Shown piece after piece: positions 7,310 through 12,751 of a stretch of DNA of 12,751 nucleotides. Position numbers and translations under genes: made by a program. Under the pieces are notes generated by a model that was not told the DNA's origin, ran no database searches, and saw nothing but the letters and a program-made list of their open reading frames with translations. Source of the stretch: Candidatus Gallimonas intestinigallinarum (GTDB taxonomy: Bacteria; Bacillota_A; Clostridia; Christensenellales; Borkfalkiaceae); NCBI GenBank assembly GCA_019116405.1, contig DXBS01000135.1, forward strand, positions 1 to 12,751, in the 5' to 3' direction. Position 1 is the first letter of the stretch. Each line of letters opens with the position of its first letter.

Positions 7310-8686
7310 TTACTTTTCCGCGTTTTGTGGGAAGAGCGCGCGGATCATCTCGGAGACATACCGCACGGGTACAAGCTCGATCTTTCCTGCGAATTTTTCG
7401 CAGGCTTTTTTGTTCTTTTCGGGAAGAATGACCCGCCTGAAGCCCATCTTAATGCACTCGTTGACGCGCTTATCGGCATATCCCACGCCGCGCACCTCGC
7501 CCGTTAAGCCCACTTCGCCAAAGACCGCCGTGAATTTGTCGACGGGCGTCATCTTCTCGGCGCTCGCGAGGGCGGCGCAGACGGCAAGATCGGCGCTCGG
7601 CTCACTTAAACGGATGCCGCCCATCGCATTGAGGTAGATGTCCTGCGTGCCAAGGGGCAGTCCGCACCGCTTTTCCAGCACGGCGACGAGGACGACGAGG
7701 CGGTTGAAGTCGACGCCAAGGGACATCCTGCGCGGCAGTCCGTACGCCGTCCTGCACATGAGCGTCTGGATCTCCACCATCATGCAGCGGTTGCCCGTCT
7801 CGCTCGGGGTGACGGCGGCGCCCGCCGCCTCGCCGCGCGTGTCGGAGAGGAACAGCCCCGAATAGTCGGTCACGCCGAAGATGCCGGCGTCCGTCATCTC
7901 GAACACGCCCACCTCCTGTACCGAGCCGAACCTGTTTTTGACGGCGCGCAGAATTTTGAAGTTCTCAGTGCGCTCGCCCTCGAAGTAGAGGACGGCGTCC
8001 ATGATATGCTCCAACACTTTGGGACCTGCAAGCGTTCCCTCCTTGGTGACGTGTCCGACGAGGAAGAAGGTGATCCCGCGTGACTTTGCGATGCGCATGA
8101 GCCGTGCGGCGCACTCGCGCACCTGTCCGACGCTGCCCGCCGCCGATGTGAGCGCATCGGTGTAGATCGCCTGAACGGAGTCCACGATGACGTATTCCGC
8201 GCCCAGAATGCTCTCCTCTGCATTTTCAAGGTTGGTTTCATTGAGCAGGAGCAGCGTATCGGAGTTGAGCCCCAGCCGCTCACAGCGCAATTTGACCTGC
8301 GAACAACTCTCCTCGGCGGAGAGGTATAAAACGGTATGCTCCTTGGAAAGGTGCGCCGCGACTTGTGTCAAGAGGGTGGATTTGCCCACGCCGGGATCGC
8401 CGCCGACCAAGACGAGCGAGCCGCGCACGATGCCGCCGCCCAGCACGACGTCCAGCTCGGCAATGCCCGAGGAGACGCGCTCATATTTTTCGTACTTGAC
8501 CTGCGAGAGGGGAAGGGCGCGCGAGACTGCCGTGCGCATGGTCTGTTTTTTGGAAGAGGTGAGAGTGGGTGCGATCAGCTCTTCGACGAGCGTGTTGAAC
8601 TTCCCGCAGTCGGGGCAGCGCCCCAGCCACTTGGGCGAGGTATACCCGCACTCCGCGCATACAAATTGTGTCGTCGCTTTTGGCAT
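7310..8686 (-). CDS. radA: DNA repair/recombination ATPase RadA (Sms)
   Basis: RadA is a RecA-related, DnaB-like helicase that promotes branch migration and processing of recombination intermediates. The 458-residue protein has the full family layout. An N-terminal C4 zinc finger (Cys10, 13, 24, 27 in CAECGY...CPDC) is followed by Walker A GGDPGVGKST (95-104), Walker B YVIVDS (165-170) and the RadA-specific KNRFG motif (250-254). A Lon-protease-like C-terminal domain runs from about 280 to 458. Start: ATG at 8686-8684 (MPKATTQFVC), at the normal N-terminus just before the zinc finger. A 28-codon upstream extension of the frame would run into the repeat element and is rejected. A purine-rich AGGAACGGAA lies upstream. 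No clear promoter is visible between it and the repeat at 8741. Confidence 0.96.
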   Translation of the reverse strand: MPKATTQFVCAECGYTSPKWLGRCPDCGKFNTLVEELIAPTLTSSKKQTMRTAVSRALPLSQVKYEKYERVSSGIAELDVVLGGGIVRGSLVLVGGDPGVGKSTLLTQVAAHLSKEHTVLYLSAEESCSQVKLRCERLGLNSDTLLLLNETNLENAEESILGAEYVIVDSVQAIYTDALTSAAGSVGQVRECAARLMRIAKSRGITFFLVGHVTKEGTLAGPKVLEHIMDAVLYFEGERTENFKILRAVKNRFGSVQEVGVFEMTDAGIFGVTDYSGLFLSDTRGEAAGAAVTPSETGNRCMMVEIQTLMCRTAYGLPRRMSLGVDFNRLVVLVAVLEKRCGLPLGTQDIYLNAMGGIRLSEPSADLAVCAALASAEKMTPVDKFTAVFGEVGLTGEVRGVGYADKRVNECIKMGFRRVILPEKNKKACEKFAGKIELVPVRYVSEMIRALFPQNAEK

Positions 8687-8740
8687 AATGTTCCGTTCCT
8701 GTTTTCTTATTTGAGTGAAATGATGACTTTTATTTGCTTT

Positions 8741-8848
8741 GCCCTCCCTGCGCAAGGGAGGGTGTCCCAAAGGGACAGGAGGGTCGTTTAAACCCTTCCG
8801 ACGGGCTGTCGCCCGCCACCTCCCCTAAAACTTTGTTTCAGGGGAGGC
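8741..8848. repeat. Composite inverted-repeat element (MITE/REP-like)
   Basis: Four hairpins are arranged roughly symmetrically about a central GTTTAAAC palindrome (8786-8793). CCCTCCCT 8742-8749 pairs with AGGGAGGG 8755-8762. TGTCCC 8763-8768 pairs with GGGACA 8772-8777. CGGGC 8802-8806 pairs with GCCCG 8811-8815. CCTCCCCT 8819-8826 pairs with AGGGGAGG 8840-8847. The ends are near mirror images: GCCCTCCC on the left and GGGGAGGC on the right. It encodes nothing and sits upstream of radA. From memory, it resembles dispersed hairpin repeats found in Clostridia genomes. Only one copy is in this window, so repeat status is inferred from form. Confidence 0.6.
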
Positions 8849-8860
8849 ATTTGCGCCTTT

Positions 8861-8869
8861 TGCTATAAT
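8861..8869 (+). promoter_or_regulatory. Extended -10 box, possible promoter of the hairpin-rich locus
   Basis: TGC directly followed by TATAAT is a perfect extended -10 (TGnTATAAT). No -35 match exists at 16-18 bases upstream, where the G-rich arm of the repeat lies; extended -10 promoters can work without one. The start would be near 8876. It lies antisense to the genes on either side. Confidence 0.35.
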
Positions 8870-8875
8870 CATGCC

Positions 8876-9246
8876 GCAAGGAAAGTCGCGCCTTTCCGCA
8901 GCGGGACTCAATTTGCGCGGAAGCGCTTTTGCGGAAAAGTGAGCGGCACGCGCTATTTTGTTGCGACTGCGCGCCGCGAGAGAAGCCGAACGCAGAGCCG
9001 CATCGCGGCGAACGGTGGGTTTCTCTCAAACTCACGACTTTTTCTTTCGTCAGTTCGAAAGAAAAAGTGTGAACCAAATCTCAGATACAAGCAAAATCGC
9101 AATTTTGCGCAGTATGCCCCCATTTGCTGCTCACGCAGCTTGGGGGGAGAAAGTGAATCGCCGCAAACGATATTGTAAGCCCTTCCTGTTTGCGGCGAGA
9201 GAAAGAGGTGCCGTCAGGAGCTTGCTCCGTGTCGGCAGCCTTTTTC
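8876..9246 (+). ncRNA. Candidate structured RNA / hairpin-dense locus
   Basis: No convincing protein is encoded in this stretch. Stem-loops follow one another: 8880-8885/8892-8897; GCGC-GGAA-GCGC (8915-8926, a GNRA-type loop on the + strand); GCGGC+GCGC 8943-8953 with 8969-8977; GCCGC/GCGGC 8997-9009; 9015-9022/9028-9035 with one G-T pair; a perfect 13-bp stem 9037-9049/9056-9068; GCAAAAT/ATTTTGC 9091-9108; CCCCCA+GCTGC 9117-9130 with 9135-9146; a perfect 11-bp stem 9158-9168/9188-9198; and the terminal hairpin with TTTTT at 9241. A + strand transcript would be about 370 nt. I see none of the conserved blocks of RNase P, tmRNA or SRP RNA. A hairpin-rich mobile repeat, or simply the spacer after ispDF, are real alternatives. 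Confidence 0.3.
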
Positions 9247-9248
9247 TC
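9199..9248. terminator. Bidirectional terminator after ispDF
   Basis: GAGAAAGAGG (9199-9208) pairs with CCTTTTTCTC (9239-9248) with one G-T pair. Inside it TGCCG pairs with CGGCA and GGAG-CTTG-CTCC caps the structure. On the + strand the core hairpin is followed by TTTTTCTC; on the - strand by CTCTTTCTC. It overlaps the ispDF stop codon (9247-9249), so it most likely ends the rqcP-ispDF mRNA and can also stop + strand transcription. Confidence 0.75.
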
Positions 9249-10389
9249 AAATCACAGAATTGCGCCTTTGCGTGAGAAAATTCGTGAATAGTAGCACCAT
9301 TGCAAAGCAGGTGATGCCCTTCTCTTCGCCGACGTAGCCGAGGTGCTCGTTGGTGCCTGCCGCAATGCCGACGGCGTCAGGGAGGAGGGAGAGGGCGGCG
9401 GCGAGGTTTGCCCGCATCGCCTCGATATGCGGCGCAAGGCGGGGCTTCTGCGCCATAATTGTGAGGCTGACGTTTTTGGGCGCAAATCCCTGCTCTTTGA
9501 CGAGCCGCACGACCTCGGCGAGCAGCGCCATACTGTCCGCGCCCGCAAAGCGCGCGTCCGTATCGGGGAAGTAGTGCCCGATATCCCTGAGCCCCGCGGC
9601 GGAGAGGAGGGCGTCCATCAGCGCGTGGACGAGCACGTCGCCGTCCGAGTGCGCCACAAGCCCGCGCGTGTGCGGAATGCGTACGCCGCCCAGCACGATA
9701 TGATCGCCCTCGCCGAAAGCGTGCGTGTCGACGCCGAACCCTGCGCGCTCCGCGGGCGCAAAGTCCTCGGGATAGGTGAGCTTTTTGTTGGCGCGGTCTC
9801 CCAAAAAGAGGCGGGGCGGCGCAATATACGCCGCATATATGCCGCTGTCGTCGGTGAAGTCGTCCTCCCGCTCCTCGGAAAACGCCGCGGTGTACGCCCG
9901 CAGCAGCTCGTCGCGCAAAAAGCCCTGCGGGGTCTGCACGGTAAAGACATCTTTGCGCGCGGGGACGGAGACAATGCGGCCGTCCTCGGCAAGGACGGTC
10001 GTGTCCGTCGCGGGCAGGGCGCAGACGCCGCTGCCGAACGCCCTGACGCTCTCGATGCAGTCCTCGATGATCTTGTGCGTGACGAACGGGCGCGCCGCGT
10101 CGTGAACGAGCACGATATCCCCCTGCGCCGCTTGGAGTGCGGAATAGACGCTCTGCGTGCGCGTCCCGCCGCCGAGGACCGTGCGCGCGTGCGGGAAGGG
10201 GGAGAGAAGGGCGTCGATGCGCGCCCGGTCCTCCCCGCGGCAGGCGATAATGATCTCGTCCGCGATCGCCGCAAACGCGCTGACGCTGCAGACCAGTACA
10301 GGCAGCCCGTTGATCTCCCGCAGAATTTTGTTCTCGGAAAACCCCGCGCGCGAGCCGCTGCCCGCCGCGCAGAGGATGGCGGAGATCAT
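9247..10389 (-). CDS. ispDF: Bifunctional IspD/IspF enzyme of the MEP isoprenoid pathway
   Basis: A 380-residue fusion covering two non-consecutive MEP-pathway steps. IspD makes CDP-methylerythritol from MEP and CTP. IspF cyclises the phosphorylated product to ME-cyclodiphosphate. IspD part (about 1-213): CTP-binding AAGSGSR (8-14) with NK (20-21), DAARPFV (97-103) and TVQTPQGF (150-157). IspF part (about 217-370): GVDTHAFGEGD with zinc ligands Asp221 and His223, and AHSDGDVLVHA with His255. The IspF C-terminal block reads TNEHLGYVGEEKGI, where many relatives have TGRGEGI; the phosphate-contacting Arg is replaced by Glu, possibly lineage-specific. The tail (FTNFLTQRRNSVI) is a little longer than usual. 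Start ATG 10389-10387 overlaps the S4 gene stop as ATGA, implying coupled translation. The gene ends inside the terminator hairpin at 9199-9248. Confidence 0.95.
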   Translation of the reverse strand: MISAILCAAGSGSRAGFSENKILREINGLPVLVCSVSAFAAIADEIIIACRGEDRARIDALLSPFPHARTVLGGGTRTQSVYSALQAAQGDIVLVHDAARPFVTHKIIEDCIESVRAFGSGVCALPATDTTVLAEDGRIVSVPARKDVFTVQTPQGFLRDELLRAYTAAFSEEREDDFTDDSGIYAAYIAPPRLFLGDRANKKLTYPEDFAPAERAGFGVDTHAFGEGDHIVLGGVRIPHTRGLVAHSDGDVLVHALMDALLSAAGLRDIGHYFPDTDARFAGADSMALLAEVVRLVKEQGFAPKNVSLTIMAQKPRLAPHIEAMRANLAAALSLLPDAVGIAAGTNEHLGYVGEEKGITCFAMVLLFTNFLTQRRNSVI

Positions 10390-10628
10390 GCGATGACCTC
10401 GTAGAGCGTGCTTGCCTCGTCCTTTTTTACCGTCTCCTTGATGGCGAGCACGCGGAATTTCAGCGTGCCCGAGGTGAAGGAGAGCTCCACCTCGTCGCCG
10501 ATTTTGACGCGGTAGGCGGGCTTGACTTCCTTGCCGTTGACGCGGATCTTGCCCGCGTCCGCCGCCTCCTGCGCGACGGTGCGCCGCTTCAGGATGCGCG
10601 ATACCTTCAAAAATTTATCGATCCTCAT
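10386..10628 (-). CDS. rqcP: S4-domain RNA-binding protein, RqcP-like
   Basis: An 80-residue protein that is essentially one S4 domain: MRIDKFLKVSRILKRRT, then AGKIRVNGKEVKPAYRVKIGDEVEL, then a basic tail. Size and sequence fit RqcP (YabO of Bacillus), which binds stalled 50S subunits with peptidyl-tRNA and helps RqcH add alanine tails. HslR-type heat-shock S4 proteins are the alternative. Start: ATG 10628-10626 with a strong GGGAGGAG (10639-10632) and GGAGG five bases away. A longer frame up to 10907 would translate the opposing rpoB promoter and is rejected. It is coupled to ispDF by an ATGA overlap, unlike the Bacillus yabO neighbourhood (mfd/mazG). The symbol is given on family resemblance. 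Confidence 0.8.
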   Translation of the reverse strand: MRIDKFLKVSRILKRRTVAQEAADAGKIRVNGKEVKPAYRVKIGDEVELSFTSGTLKFRVLAIKETVKKDEASTLYEVIA

Positions 10629-10639
10629 AAACTCCTCCC

Positions 10640-10653
10640 GCGCGCGTGCGCGC
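10640..10653 (-). promoter_or_regulatory. GC-only hairpin abutting the rqcP Shine-Dalgarno
   Basis: On the - strand GCGCG (10653-10649), loop CACG and CGCGC (10644-10640) form a stem. It ends exactly where the ribosome-binding GGGAGGAG begins (10639). The alternating C/G run is also a Z-DNA-prone sequence. The arrangement mirrors the leader hairpin before the glycosyltransferase gene. No clear - strand promoter for rqcP is visible. Confidence 0.4.
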
Positions 10654-10701
10654 CTTCCTGAAAAATAGTGGTCGGATTTTGACGTATTTTCGCGAATTGC
10701 C

Positions 10702-10760
10702 GAAAAAATAAAAAATTCTTGCGAAAAGCTGTTGACATCTTTCCGCCGATGGGCTATAAT
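10702..10760 (+). promoter_or_regulatory. Consensus sigma-A promoter of rpoB with A/T-rich UP-like element
   Basis: TTGACA (10732-10737), exactly 17 bases, TATAAT (10755-10760): both hexamers are perfect. The A/T-rich run at 10702-10719 is placed as an UP element would be. The start is expected near 10767, leaving a leader of about 229 nt before the rpoB ATG. This is the strongest promoter in the window, in keeping with a highly expressed gene. Confidence 0.9.
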
Positions 10761-10776
10761 AGCATAATGTATTACT

Positions 10777-10790
10777 ATGCAATAATGCAT
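10777..10790. promoter_or_regulatory. Palindrome just downstream of the rpoB start point
   Basis: ATGCA-ATAA-TGCAT is a perfect 5-4-5 inverted repeat lying about 10-24 bases after the predicted transcription start. That is a position where a bound repressor would block RNA polymerase. TTGCAT on the - strand (10782-10777), with TATTAT overlapping the rpoB -10, could alternatively be a weak divergent promoter with a short 15-base spacer. Function is unproven. Confidence 0.25.
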
Positions 10791-10849
10791 TTTTGCGCCA
10801 TTTTGCCCAAAACGGATGGGATTTTTCAGGGCGCAAACGCATTTTTCTT
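10785..10849 (+). terminator. Possible attenuator hairpin in the rpoB leader
   Basis: TTTGCGCC (10792-10799) pairs perfectly with GGCGCAAA (10830-10837). An outer ATGC/GCAT pair (10785-10788, 10839-10842) brings the stem next to TTTTTCTT (10842-10849). CTTCCC (10847-10852) can pair with GGGAAG (10896-10901) further down, close to a second T5 run (10906-10910). The loop is long (30 nt), so the folding needs testing. The rest of 10850-10980 shows only short A/T-rich palindromes such as TCGAT-TTTT-ATCGA (10924-10937). Confidence 0.35.
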
Positions 10850-10995
10850 CCCTGTACTCCGCAGTATTATACCGCAAATATGCGCGCTTGTAAAGGGGAA
10901 GGGGCATTTTTAATTAGGAAAATTCGATTTTTATCGATGAAAAGATATACTCGGTAGATCGCGCAGAAAAAAACGTTAAAGGAGTATATTGCCGG

Positions 10996-12751
10996 ATGAA
11001 CTTACCCATTCACAAGTACGGGAAGACGGAGCGGCGCAAGTTCGGGAAGATCAACGAAGTCATCGATATTCCCAACCTCGTCGAGATCCAGAAGGAGAGC
11101 TACGACAGCTTTATCGGCGAAGGCATCTCTGAGATCTTTGAGGACTACTCGCCCATCACCGATTTCTCCGATCACTTCGAGCTGCACTTTTTGAGCCATG
11201 AGTTCGGGGATACGCCCAAGTATGACGAGAAAGAGTGCCGCAACCGCGATGCGACGTATGCGCTGCCCCTGCGCGTCAAAGTGCGCCTCGTCAACAAAGT
11301 CAAGGACGAGATCATCGATTCCGTCGTCTTTATGGGGGACTTCCCCCTGATGACGGAGAACGGCTCCTTCATCATCAACGGTGCGGAGCGCGTCATTGTC
11401 TCTCAGCTCGTCCGCTCGCCCGGCGTCAACAACGTCGCCGAGACGGACAAGACGGGTAAAAAGATCTACGAAACCACCGTCATCCCCAACCGCGGCGCGT
11501 GGCTGGAGTTCAAGCAGGATCCCCAGGGCGTGCTTTGGGTGAGCGTGGACAGAAAGCGCAAGCTCACCGCCACGGTGCTTCTGCGCGCCCTCGGGTACGG
11601 TTCCAACCGCGCCCTCGAGGAGTTGTTCGGCAACGATAAGATGATCGCCGCGACCATCGAGCGCGACGAGAAGGATACGCCGCCCATCAAGTCGGAATCG
11701 GACGGCCTCATTGCTCTGTACAGAAGACTGCGCCCCGGCGAAGTGCCCACCGAGGAGTCGGTGCGCCAGCACCTCAATAACCTCTTCTTCGATCCGCGCC
11801 GCTATGACGTGGTCAAGGTGGGGCGCTACAAGTTCAACAAAAAGCTCAACCTTGCGTACCGTCTGCCCGGCTGCCGCGTTGCGGACGACATCTTCCACCC
11901 CGAGACGGGCGAACTGCTCGCCTCCAAGGGCGAGAAGGTGAGCGAGGAGCAGGCGCGCGCCATTCAGAACGCGGGCATCGGCGAGGTGTTCGTCCTCGTC
12001 AACGATCCCGTGGACGGGGAGATCCGCCACAAGATCATCTCCAACAACACCATCGATTTCTCGGCGGTGTCGGACAAGAACCCCAAGGCGTTCGGGCTTC
12101 TCAAGACCATCTACTATCCCAACTTCAAGTTCAGCAAGGAGATCGCCGCAGCGTGCGAGACGATGAGCGTGGAGGAAGTCGCCGAGAAGTACCTCGACGA
12201 GATCAACGCCGTCTACTACGCCCGCGAGACCGCGCCCGAAGCGGATGAAAAGCAGGAGGAAAAGAAGAACCGCGAGAAGCGCAAGGAAAACCGCCTCAAG
12301 TTCGTCGCCGCCTGCAAGCTCTTCCACGAGCTGCTCGCCCGTGACGACAACGCGCAGTCCGCGAAGGTCGACCTTGCCGCAGAGGAGCGCGTGATGGGCG
12401 TCACGCCCGCCGAGAAGAAGGCGATCAAGCCGCTCGTCGAAAAGCTCAACCACAAGTGCATCACGGTGGACGACATCGTCGCCGCCGTCTCGACCAACCT
12501 CGATCTGCAGTACGGCATCGGCACCATCGATGAGATCGACCACCTCGGCAACCGCCGCGTGCGTTCGGTGGGGGAACTGCTGCAAAACCAGCTCCGCATC
12601 GGTATGGCGCGCCTCGAGCGCCTCATCAAAGAGCGCATGGCGACGCAGGATCCCAACGAAGTCACCCCTTCGGGGCTGATCAACGTGCGTCCCGTTTCGG
12701 CGGTCATCCGCGAATTTTTCGGGTCTTCCCAGCTGTCGCAGTTCATGGACC
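10996..12751 (+). CDS. rpoB: DNA-directed RNA polymerase subunit beta, N-terminal part (3' end outside window)
   Basis: The beta subunit forms half of the RNA polymerase active-site cleft. 585 codons are visible without a stop. The start [20 protein letters not shown] is preceded by AAAGGAG (GGAG 10981-10984). Recognisable blocks: [34 protein letters not shown] (in part), [23 protein letters not shown] (in part), and [12 protein letters not shown], the start of the rifampicin-binding cluster, where the window ends. The Asp of QFMD is residue 585; from memory it is about 472 in Bacillus subtilis and 516 in E. coli. The surplus lies between GELLASKGE and IDHLGNRR, and includes a very charged stretch at about 415-435. 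No rplJ-rplL lies upstream. rpoC would be expected just beyond the window. Confidence 0.97.
   Translation, partial: MNLPIHKYGKTERRKFGKINEVIDIPNLVEIQKESYDSFIGEGISEIFEDYSPITDFSDHFELHFLSHEFGDTPKYDEKECRNRDATYALPLRVKVRLVNKVKDEIIDSVVFMGDFPLMTENGSFIINGAERVIVSQLVRSPGVNNVAETDKTGKKIYETTVIPNRGAWLEFKQDPQGVLWVSVDRKRKLTATVLLRALGYGSNRALEELFGNDKMIAATIERDEKDTPPIKSESDGLIALYRRLRPGEVPTEESVRQHLNNLFFDPRRYDVVKVGRYKFNKKLNLAYRLPGCRVADDIFHPETGELLASKGEKVSEEQARAIQNAGIGEVFVLVNDPVDGEIRHKIISNNTIDFSAVSDKNPKAFGLLKTIYYPNFKFSKEIAAACETMSVEEVAEKYLDEINAVYYARETAPEADEKQEEKKNREKRKENRLKFVAACKLFHELLARDDNAQSAKVDLAAEERVMGVTPAEKKAIKPLVEKLNHKCITVDDIVAAVSTNLDLQYGIGTIDEIDHLGNRRVRSVGELLQNQLRIGMARLERLIKERMATQDPNEVTPSGLINVRPVSAVIREFFGSSQLSQFMD

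Noticed and set aside
8687..8770. 28-codon N-terminal extension of RadA
   Set aside because: It runs into the inverted-repeat element; RadA proteins normally begin a few residues before the zinc finger, as from the ATG at 8686.
8838..9178. Small ORFs on both strands (79 codons each) in the radA-ispDF gap
   Set aside because: No good ribosome-binding sites, odd composition, and they run through perfect hairpins; the stretch looks non-coding.
8876..9246. RNase P RNA, tmRNA or SRP RNA
   Set aside because: A short AGGAAAGTC near the start recalls RNase P, but the later conserved ACAGAA block is absent. No tmRNA tag frame or tRNA-like ends are seen, and no SRP apical motif, so no known RNA was called.
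9343..10404. 353-codon frame on the + strand
   Set aside because: Shadow of ispDF in GC-rich DNA; all IspD and IspF motifs are on the other strand.
10629..10907. 93-codon N-terminal extension of the S4 protein
   Set aside because: It would cover the perfect rpoB promoter on the other strand, and the S4 domain begins at the ATG with GGGAGGAG upstream.
11002..12585. 527-codon open frame on the - strand
   Set aside because: It is exactly opposite rpoB, whose own frame is unmistakable by motif. The reverse frame is low-complexity shadow sequence with no recognisable domain.
1..12751. CRISPR arrays, tRNA genes, insertion sequences, phage genes
   Set aside because: No regularly spaced direct repeats, tRNA-like cloverleaf, transposase or integrase motifs were recognised by eye on either strand.

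Overview
The window looks like chromosome from a Gram-positive, Clostridia-type Firmicute, probably an uncultured gut lineage. This is inferred from gene content: type III glutamine synthetase, a fused IspDF, an RqcP-like S4 protein and Clostridia-like RpoB. Coding DNA is GC-rich and the promoters are A/T-rich. I cannot name a genus. There are no phage, transposase, CRISPR, tRNA or rRNA genes. Most of the window is housekeeping DNA; the unusual parts are one gene fusion, an RpoB insertion and several hairpin-rich gaps.

Left part (+ strand). The 3' half of glnN (to 1256) is followed by a hairpin-rich gap. A near-consensus promoter (1534-1562) then serves dut and, 12 nt later, a 594-codon ORF that joins a TrmB-like tRNA methyltransferase to an iron-type alcohol dehydrogenase. 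A second consensus promoter (3823-3851) starts a tight operon: a membrane glycosyltransferase (3901-5223), an ABC ATPase (5234-6187) and an ABC-2 permease (6165-7235). It ends at a strong hairpin (7245-7276) facing the convergent radA.

Middle (- strand). In the direction of transcription the order is rqcP-like S4 gene, ispDF (joined by an ATGA overlap), about 560 nt without a gene, then radA. That gap holds a composite inverted-repeat element (8741-8848) and about 380 nt packed with at least ten stem-loops. The stem-loop stretch has an extended -10 box on the + strand at one end and a large, probably bidirectional terminator at the other. It is the best candidate here for something undescribed: a structured RNA or a mobile hairpin repeat.

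Right part (+ strand). A perfect TTGACA-17-TATAAT promoter with an A/T-rich upstream element (10702-10760) drives a leader of about 230 nt. The leader contains a palindrome and a possible attenuator, and is followed by rpoB. The rpoB gene runs off the window inside the rifampicin-binding region. It is not preceded by rplJ-rplL as usual, and the protein carries extra sequence with a highly charged segment before that region.
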